This document shows, one piece after another, positions 1-3,869 of a DNA stretch of 5,300 bases (the first letter of the stretch is position 1; every line of letters starts with the position of its first letter). The DNA comes from Gemmatimonadaceae bacterium (GTDB taxonomy: Bacteria; Gemmatimonadota; Gemmatimonadetes; Gemmatimonadales; Gemmatimonadaceae). The position numbers and the translations under genes are program-made. Location of the stretch: assembly GCA_013813605.1 (NCBI GenBank), contig JACCRL010000142.1, positions 1 to 5,300 of the forward strand, read 5' to 3'. Below the pieces are notes generated by a model. It was not told the DNA's origin, ran no database searches, and saw only the letters and a program-made list of their open reading frames with translations.

Positions 1-86
1 GTTCATGGACGTGATCAGTCACGACGAAATCAAGCTCTGGGGCACAGGTCACGCCCAGACCTGCTTCGTTGTCCGAGCTTGGCCGC

Positions 87-614
87 TCAGGGACCCGCTA
101 CCAGATGCTGAACCGTCCGCATCGGCAAGTAGAGCCTGCGTGAATCTCCCGGAAATTCGGAGAAACCGTACCGCGCATAGAATTGAGTCGCCGCCGAGTC
201 AATTGCCCGGACGATCACGAATGCGGATGCAACTACACCGGTGGCCATGTATGACCGCTCAAGCGCATTCATGAGAAGTGCTTCCCCCCAGCCGTGACCC
301 CGATAGAAAAGGTCTACCGCGAGCCGACCCAGAAGCGTGGCCGGGATTCCCTCCGCGTAGCGCGGGTACTGCCTGGCAAGATCAGGAGGAAGCTCTCCGA
401 GATCGAGTCGCGTACTGGAAAGACTGTGGTAACCCGCTATGCGGTGTGGGCCATCCACCAGCAGCACCGTCGTCGTCGAAATCTTCTTTCGCGCATGTTG
501 GCCGGCGAGGACCTTGATATACTCGTCCAGCTCGGCTGTCCCGCACGAGAACGCCGCGCGGTCGTGCTGGGCACCGAGCGGCTCGAAATGCGGGAAACCA
601 ACCAGGTTTGCCAA
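87..614 (-). CDS. GNAT-family acetyltransferase toxin of a type II TA module (TacT/AtaT-like)
   Basis: A 175-residue protein of the usual length for TA-linked GNAT toxins. In characterised relatives (TacT, AtaT, ItaT) the enzyme uses acetyl-CoA to acetylate the amino group of charged tRNAs and so stops translation. The sequence shows the family's N-terminal HDRAAFSCG (17-25), the LGRLAVD strand (95-101), the acetyl-CoA pyrophosphate loop RGHGWG (105-110), and FYARYGF (145-151), whose Tyr146 is the likely catalytic residue. The C-terminal RRLYLPM segment (159-165) is also typical. The start is TTG at 614, the first possible start after an in-frame TGA at 615-617, and it puts the conserved N-terminus in the right place. 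It lies 4 nt after the antitoxin stop with no clear Shine-Dalgarno site, so translation is probably coupled to the antitoxin gene. The fold and toxin class are confident; which tRNA is attacked cannot be read from sequence. Confidence 0.93.
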   Translation of the reverse strand: MANLVGFPHFEPLGAQHDRAAFSCGTAELDEYIKVLAGQHARKKISTTTVLLVDGPHRIAGYHSLSSTRLDLGELPPDLARQYPRYAEGIPATLLGRLAVDLFYRGHGWGEALLMNALERSYMATGVVASAFVIVRAIDSAATQFYARYGFSEFPGDSRRLYLPMRTVQHLVAGP

Positions 615-618
615 TCAA

Positions 619-894
619 CTAATCAAACTTCGCGCGATACTCCCGGTACGCCCGCCGGAGTGCCTTGTTTGGTCGCGGGGGATTGGCCAACGCATCGATC
701 AAGGCTGCCCGGTCTCTGTCCGTCAACCGGGACAAATTCTCCTCCACGATGGCCATATTCGCCCGTGCTTCCGCGGCGCGCATCACGAACTCGGATAACG
801 TCTCTCCGAACAGATCGGCAGCTTCGGTGAACAACCGCTTCTGGCGAGCGGTGATACGGGCTTCGAGTCTCGCGGTTTTCGCGGCATTTGCCAT
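619..894 (-). CDS. DUF1778 ribbon-helix-helix antitoxin (TacA-like)
   Basis: A 91-residue antitoxin of the DUF1778 family. The N-terminal part, ARLEARITARQKRLFTEAA (8-26) followed by the helix around ETLSEFVMRAA (31-41), matches the ribbon-helix-helix DNA-binding fold. The C-terminal half, with LTDRDRAALIDALANPP (57-73) and a basic, aromatic tail, is the part that in this family wraps and inhibits the GNAT toxin. The start is ATG at 894, with a strong Shine-Dalgarno site (GGGGAGG at 901-907 on the minus strand) 6 nt upstream. The toxin gene follows directly, giving the standard antitoxin-first order. The protein probably represses its own operon by binding the inverted repeat at 917-937. Start, family and pairing are all well supported. 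Confidence 0.94.
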   Translation of the reverse strand: MANAAKTARLEARITARQKRLFTEAADLFGETLSEFVMRAAEARANMAIVEENLSRLTDRDRAALIDALANPPRPNKALRRAYREYRAKFD

Positions 895-914
895 ATATGT
901 CCTCCCCTACCACC

Positions 915-944
915 AATGTACGGCAGTTGTCCGTACAACGTCAA
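915..944 (-). promoter_or_regulatory. Promoter and operator of the DUF1778-GNAT operon
   Basis: On the minus strand a -35 box TTGACG (939-944) and a -10 box TACATT (915-920) are separated by 18 bp. A perfect 7-bp inverted repeat, TGTACGG (917-923) and CCGTACA (931-937) with a 7-bp centre, fills the spacer and enters the -10 box. A repressor bound there would block RNA polymerase, which fits autoregulation by the ribbon-helix-helix antitoxin or the toxin-antitoxin complex. The predicted transcript start is near 908, leaving a short leader that carries the GGGGAGG site. The boxes and repeat are seen directly; their use is inferred. Confidence 0.6.
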
Positions 945-1603
945 GGGGCGCGGCGCAGGGCGACATCGACAGTGTAGCCATCCTTCGCCAACAACATGCG
1001 AAGCACCTCCACCGCGCTCTCATTGGCGTGCCGTATCAGCTCGAGCTTCGCACCCGCCGCCGTCAGCTGCGCCCGCGCCTGGCTCTGGATCGCGTCACGA
1101 TCCTGCCGCGTAAAGGGATTCCATAGCCCGCCGCGCTCGTCGTAGGTGTGCATGTCGCGGATCTCGACCGCGATGAGCTTCGCCTGCGGCAGCCGAATCG
1201 TGATCGCCTTTTTCGCATGATCGATCGCCACGTCGGGATTGTCGCGCAGGTCGATTCCCGCGAAGAGACGGCCGGTCACGACAACGAGCGATCGTTTGGT
1301 CGAGCCGTACCATGTGTTCTGGTAGACGATGACGTCGCGCACGGTCGCCTCGCTCGACACGAGCTTGGCCACGGCGCGGATCTGCTGCACAACAACATCA
1401 TGGGTGATGCTCGTCTTGCTTCCGCCGATGAGGCCACCGGGAAGCACCCTGCTCGCGCAGTAACCAGCGAATACAAGGGTAAGGAGCGCCACGGCAACGA
1501 GCACCATACCCGGACCAAATACGGGGCGCTTCGGCTCCCACTGCGGCAATTCGTTCACATCAGCTCTGTCGACGATCAGTTCTCCCGGTCCCGGTCCCCG
1601 CAA
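941..1603 (-). CDS. DUF4230 domain protein, membrane anchored
   Basis: A 220-residue protein of the DUF4230 family, whose biochemical role is not established. The N-terminus is short and polar (1-28), then one hydrophobic segment (about 29-50) forms a transmembrane anchor, and the rest is expected outside the cytoplasm. The DUF4230 region (about 68-215) shows the typical order: an N-terminal strand and helix, a central LFAGIDL (113-119), an ITIRLPQAKLIAVEI strand (134-148), DERGGLWNPF (155-164), and a C-terminal helix with RHANESAVEVLRMLL (191-205) leading to a final strand. The start is uncertain: TTG 1603 gives the full N-terminus but only a weak ribosome site, and GTG 1558 is an alternative that keeps the membrane segment. 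The TGA stop (941-943) falls inside the -35 box of the downstream toxin-antitoxin promoter. Family confident, function unknown. Confidence 0.85.
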   Translation of the reverse strand: MRGPGPGELIVDRADVNELPQWEPKRPVFGPGMVLVAVALLTLVFAGYCASRVLPGGLIGGSKTSITHDVVVQQIRAVAKLVSSEATVRDVIVYQNTWYGSTKRSLVVVTGRLFAGIDLRDNPDVAIDHAKKAITIRLPQAKLIAVEIRDMHTYDERGGLWNPFTRQDRDAIQSQARAQLTAAGAKLELIRHANESAVEVLRMLLAKDGYTVDVALRRAP

Positions 1604-1669
1604 TGCTACTCGCCGCGGAGAGCGCCGGGCAAGCAGGACTTCCTAACTCACGTGCGGCGGGAGCTACGT

Positions 1670-1870
1670 TCAGCCCGCGCGGCGGGCGAGCATCTGGCTG
1701 GTGGGGGTCGCGTCGTTCAGGTGTTTCCACTCGAGCAACGCCATCCTCGTCACCAGCTTGCCGAACTCCTCATCCGACAGGTTCGCGCAGCTCGCACGCA
1801 GGCGCGTCGAGATCGCCTGCCGGATTGCTTCAAGATTGGAGTTGTGTGTGGGCTGCATCGCTTCGCTCAT
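1670..1870 (-). CDS. Small hypothetical protein (66 aa)
   Basis: I cannot assign this gene to a named family. The 66-residue product starts at ATG 1870, with a second in-frame ATG four codons on (1858). It looks like a small, soluble, largely helical protein: residues about 13-27 (LEAIRQAISTRLRAS) form an amphipathic helix, then a single Cys in CANLSDEE (28-35), then a second helix with GKLVTRMALLEWKHL (37-51) and a basic end. It has no signal peptide or membrane segment. No convincing Shine-Dalgarno site precedes it; instead a perfect palindrome CGAACGTTCG (1871-1880) touches the start codon. It lies 66 bp upstream of the DUF4230 gene on the same strand, so the two could share a transcript. 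The helix and charge pattern suggests real coding, but it could be a chance frame. Confidence 0.5.
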   Translation of the reverse strand: MSEAMQPTHNSNLEAIRQAISTRLRASCANLSDEEFGKLVTRMALLEWKHLNDATPTSQMLARRAG

Positions 1871-2055
1871 CGAACGTTCGGACAGGGGCGGGAAGAAATC
1901 CTCATCTCTCCATACACCCTAGTCGACGAATCGAGCCATCCTGCCGTAACCCCGTTTGCGCCCCTTTTATTCGGGTCCCGGCGCGGGGCGGGCTGCGGGG
2001 CCAGCGGGGCTTTGATCAGGCAGGGGTAAATCGGGTGGTGCAAACCAGAGCGCCG
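1871..2055. other. Intergenic region upstream of mazEF
   Basis: About 185 bp between the small minus-strand gene and the mazEF promoter, where I see no supportable gene. The right half (about 1979-2026) is very G-rich with irregular repeats of CGGGGC type. On the minus strand the frame of the small gene stays open upstream to a TAG at 1919-1921 but offers no ATG, GTG or TTG. A 12-codon frame (1905-1867, minus) ends in TGA overlapping the small gene's ATG; its GGAG is only 2 nt from its ATG, so I do not call it a gene. Confidence 0.5.
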
Positions 2056-2080
2056 TATTATATATACAATGTATATACAA
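2056..2080 (+). promoter_or_regulatory. mazEF promoter and palindromic operator
   Basis: This AT-rich island in GC-rich DNA holds two candidate -10 boxes, TATTAT (2056-2061) and TACAAT (2065-2070). Neither has a good -35 box at 16-18 bp. A perfect palindrome with 8-bp arms and a 1-bp centre, TATATACA (2061-2068) and TGTATATA (2070-2077), covers the second -10 box. A second perfect palindrome, TGTATATACA (2070-2079), shares the right arm, so TATATACAA also occurs twice as a direct repeat 11 bp apart (2061-2069, 2072-2080). The layout fits a site for MazE or the MazEF complex and recalls the overlapping palindromes described for the E. coli mazEF promoter. Initiation from TACAAT would begin near 2077. 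Confidence 0.6.
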
Positions 2081-2093
2081 CGCGGGAGCTCTC

Positions 2094-2333
2094 CTGGTTT
2101 CTACGGTTCAGCGCTGGGGTAACAGTCTCGCCGTCCGCATCCCCAAGGCATTGGCAATCGAGGCGGAGCTGGGCGAGAAGACCGCCGTTGATATCGCGGT
2201 TCGAGACGGCGCGCTGGTTGTCCGCGCGGCGAAGAAACAGTGGTCACTCGAGAAAATGGTTGGTGCAATCACTCCCGCTAACAGGCACCGGGAAGTTGAC
2301 TGGGGGGATGCTGCCGGGCGGGAAGTCTGGTGA
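2094..2333 (+). CDS. mazE: MazE antitoxin (AbrB/SpoVT fold), apparent CTG start
   Basis: A 79-residue MazE antitoxin that binds DNA through its N-terminus and neutralises MazF through its C-terminus. VQRWGNSLAVRIPKAL (5-20) is the conserved swapped-hairpin AbrB signature, and the C-terminal AITPANRHREVDWGDAAGRE (58-77) followed by VW matches the toxin-binding tail of E. coli MazE. The start is the odd point: no ATG, GTG or TTG lies in frame upstream of the conserved motif, and the first common start codon is TTG 2151, which would delete it. CTG 2094 gives LVSTVQRWGNS, aligns with the E. coli N-terminus, and has GGGAG (2084-2088) 5 nt upstream. I therefore infer a CTG start, or an ATG mutated or misread to CTG. 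The stop overlaps the mazF start by 4 bases. Confidence 0.9.
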   Translation: MVSTVQRWGNSLAVRIPKALAIEAELGEKTAVDIAVRDGALVVRAAKKQWSLEKMVGAITPANRHREVDWGDAAGREVW

Positions 2334-2689
2334 CTTCCCGCGGTAGCAGGAGGAAGTACGTTCCGGAAAGAGGGGAGGCGGTCTGGCTGGATTTCGACCC
2401 GCAGGCGGGGCACGAGCAATCTGGACGCCGTCCGGCCGTCGTGCTTTCGCCTCAGGCTTACAATGAAAGGGCCGGGCTGGCCATCCTCTGTCCGATAACC
2501 AGTAGAGTAAAAGGCTATCCCTTCGAGGTTCTGCTTCCGACAGGGTTACCCCTGAGCGGCGCGGTACTCTCCGACCAGCTGCGCAGCCTCGACTGGAAAG
2601 CGCGCAAAGCGTCGCGTATCTGCAGGCTTCCGGAGGACGTAACGGAGGAAATCCTGGGGAAGCTGCGACCGCTGCTCGACAGCATGTGA
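2330..2689 (+). CDS. mazF: MazF endoribonuclease toxin
   Basis: A 119-residue MazF toxin, the usual size. The family cleaves RNA at short sequence motifs, stopping growth when MazE is degraded. Conserved blocks occur in order: GEAVWLDFDP (15-24), GRRPAVVLSP (32-41), CPITS (54-58), KGYPFEVLLP (61-70) and SDQLRSLDW (81-89). By comparison with known MazF enzymes the catalytic Arg and Thr should be in GRRPAVV (32-38) and CPITS (Thr57). The start is GTG 2330, overlapping the mazE TGA as GTGA, so the two are translationally coupled. The N-terminus is a few basic residues longer than in E. coli (SRGSRRKYVP, 3-12). The gene is intact with no frameshift, so the toxin should be active. RNA target specificity cannot be deduced. 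A strong stem-loop begins immediately after the stop. Confidence 0.96.
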   Translation: MTSRGSRRKYVPERGEAVWLDFDPQAGHEQSGRRPAVVLSPQAYNERAGLAILCPITSRVKGYPFEVLLPTGLPLSGAVLSDQLRSLDWKARKASRICRLPEDVTEEILGKLRPLLDSM

Positions 2690-2726
2690 GGTAAGCGCCA
2701 GGTCCTCGGGCGGCCTGGCGCTTACC
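2690..2726. terminator. Stem-loop between convergent mazF and cupin genes, probable bidirectional terminator
   Basis: A perfect 13-bp inverted repeat, GGTAAGCGCCAGG (2690-2702) and CCTGGCGCTTACC (2714-2726), starts on the base after the mazF stop. In plus-strand RNA two more pairs, U-G and C-G, leave a 7-nt loop. It lies between genes that converge (mazF ends at 2689, the cupin gene at 2752), the expected site for a shared terminator. Neither strand has a run of U after the stem, so it may work without one or mainly protect 3' ends. Structure certain, function inferred. Confidence 0.6.
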
Positions 2727-2751
2727 CAATCGAGCAAAGTCCCCTACGAAA

Positions 2752-3654
2752 TCACGGCGTTCCCAACGTCAGCTTGAAGGGGCCGTTACCATGGAGCTGA
2801 ACGGTGGTTTCGCCACGGGCGCCACCGTAATGGGCTGTACGAGCGGGCATATACAGGAACGATCCGGGACCGTGCGCCTGCACCGCGCTCCGGTCGCCAC
2901 TCCCACCCATGGCAATCAGGAACGTTCCCGACAGCACCGTCACGTGCTCACCACTGGTGTGCCAGTGCACCGGGAACTCATATCCGTCGGGGAAAGTCAC
3001 GCGCAACGCGTAATCGCCGGCCTTCGCCCGATCGCCGTGCATCAAGGCGATCTTCGCCCCGGCGGGGAAACCTGCCGGCTGAAACGGACGCCACGTGAGG
3101 CCATTGCTTGCGTGCATCTCCATCGTCGGCGCATCCATCGGCATCGCCATCGCGTGATCCATCGGCATCGGCATTGGCATCGCCATCGGCACGGCGCTCA
3201 CGACTGCGTCGCTTGCCACCTTCCACTGACCGTTGATCTTCCGCCACGAGGTCGTGTAATTGCCGTTGTCGTTGACGCGCCCGCTGGGGGTGTCGAAGCC
3301 CGTTCGATAGGTGCCGATCTCGGTCGCCGTCGTCGGACTGGTCACATCGATCCGCGTCGGCGTCCAGTTGACCGACAGGCCCGGCATCTTGAAGAACTCC
3401 GCGTGAGACGCCCGCACCGCGCTCTGGCCGGATACAAGCGGACTGTTCGGCGTCATCAGAACCCCATCGGGCGCGTATATCGCCGCGACCCGGTCAGCAT
3501 CGCGTGCGGCAAAGGCGGCCATCGATTCATTGTTGACGGCGCGTATTGCCTGCTCTTCACTCTGCTGATTGACCATTACCGCTGGCGCGCACGCCGAGAT
3601 GATGGCGGCGGCCGCGAGCGCGAGCCCTGCATTCCATCGGTCACTGTGTTTCAT
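2752..3654 (-). CDS. Lipoprotein fusing an NTF2-like (DUF4440/SnoaL) domain, a Met-rich linker and a cupin domain
   Basis: A 300-residue predicted lipoprotein. The signal peptide (1-21) ends in a lipobox, IISAC, with the lipidated Cys22 followed by Ala, so outer-membrane sorting is plausible in a two-membrane cell. Residues about 33-155 form an NTF2-like domain of DUF4440/SnoaL type (ending in YTTSWRKINGQWKVASD). Residues 157-180 are a linker with 10 Met, several Pro and one His. Residues about 185-300 form a cupin: PVHWHTSGEHVTVLSG (228-243) supplies two His and a Glu, and PGSFLYMPARTAH (263-275) the last His of the usual metal site. The start is ATG 3654, with AGGAG (minus strand, 3660-3664) 5 nt upstream; upstream in-frame codons do not resemble a signal peptide. 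It is divergent from the multicopper oxidase. Domains are clear; substrate unknown. Confidence 0.88.
   Translation of the reverse strand: MKHSDRWNAGLALAAAAIISACAPAVMVNQQSEEQAIRAVNNESMAAFAARDADRVAAIYAPDGVLMTPNSPLVSGQSAVRASHAEFFKMPGLSVNWTPTRIDVTSPTTATEIGTYRTGFDTPSGRVNDNGNYTTSWRKINGQWKVASDAVVSAVPMAMPMPMPMDHAMAMPMDAPTMEMHASNGLTWRPFQPAGFPAGAKIALMHGDRAKAGDYALRVTFPDGYEFPVHWHTSGEHVTVLSGTFLIAMGGSGDRSAVQAHGPGSFLYMPARTAHYGGARGETTVQLHGNGPFKLTLGTP
3115..3192 (-). repeat. Degenerate hexamer repeat encoding the Met-Pro/Met-Ala linker
   Basis: Inside the lipoprotein gene, imperfect 6-bp units of the form ATGSCN recur on the minus strand and encode alternating Met-Ala and Met-Pro pairs. Two related blocks can be seen, MAMPMPMPMD and MAMPMD, separated by HA, which suggests internal duplication. 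Because the unit is 6 bp, gain or loss of copies would change linker length without breaking the frame, so length variation between strains is likely (inference). Confidence 0.65.
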
Positions 3655-3820
3655 GGCGTCTCCTGTTCTTCCTGCTACGGGTGGATTTCGGCGACAGAAA
3701 ATTGAGTGCTTACGAACGGCGCAGCAAGACGACGGGCGCTGCACACGCACACTGAAATACCACACGTTCGATGTTACCAGACAGCAAGTCAACAAACGTC
3801 TGTATCGAAAAAGAATGTGT

Positions 3821-3849
3821 TTGGCTGGTGCGCAGGGTCGTGCTATTAT
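3821..3849 (+). promoter_or_regulatory. Probable sigma70-type promoter of the multicopper oxidase gene
   Basis: A -35 box TTGGCT (3821-3826) and a -10 box TATTAT (3844-3849) are spaced exactly 17 bp apart, and TG at 3841-3842 gives an extended -10. Transcription would begin near 3856, downstream of the ATG at 3771 and the GTG codons at 3828 and 3840, so this promoter argues against those starts. The 17-bp spacer contains no dyad of the MerR/CueR type, so no copper-responsive operator is visible here. Use of the promoter is inferred. Confidence 0.5.
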
Positions 3850-3869
3850 TGACGGTCGCCACCCTGGAA

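Noticed and set aside
45..63. Small inverted repeat CAGGTC/GACCTG downstream of the GNAT gene as a terminator
   Set aside because: The stem is only 6 bp, has a 7-nt loop and no U-run on the minus strand; too weak to call. The rest of 1-86 shows no gene I can support.
1148..2029. Long plus-strand open frame of 293 codons
   Set aside because: It runs opposite the DUF4230 gene and the small minus-strand gene, is rich in Arg/His as expected of a GC-rich antisense frame, and shows no domain.
2069..2122. ATG at 2069 as the mazE start
   Set aside because: It is in a different frame that stops at TAA after 17 codons, lies inside the operator, and probably precedes the transcript start.
1603..2346. 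Plus-strand open frame of 247 codons crossing the mazEF promoter
   Set aside because: It would translate through the palindromic operator and overlap mazE in another frame; the composition is Ser/Arg/Pro-rich with no recognisable motif.
3115..3192. Regular repeats as a CRISPR array or iteron set
   Set aside because: The unit is 6 bp, degenerate and in frame inside a coding region, which fits a low-complexity protein linker and not spacers or iterons.
2791..3705. Plus-strand open frame of 304 codons
   Set aside because: Antisense to the cupin lipoprotein; its His/Arg repeats are simply the complement of the Met-rich hexamer repeat.
3764..3792. TTGACT on the minus strand (3787-3792) as the lipoprotein promoter
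   Set aside because: It is a good -35 box, but no acceptable -10 box lies 16-18 bp downstream, so the lipoprotein promoter stays unlocated.
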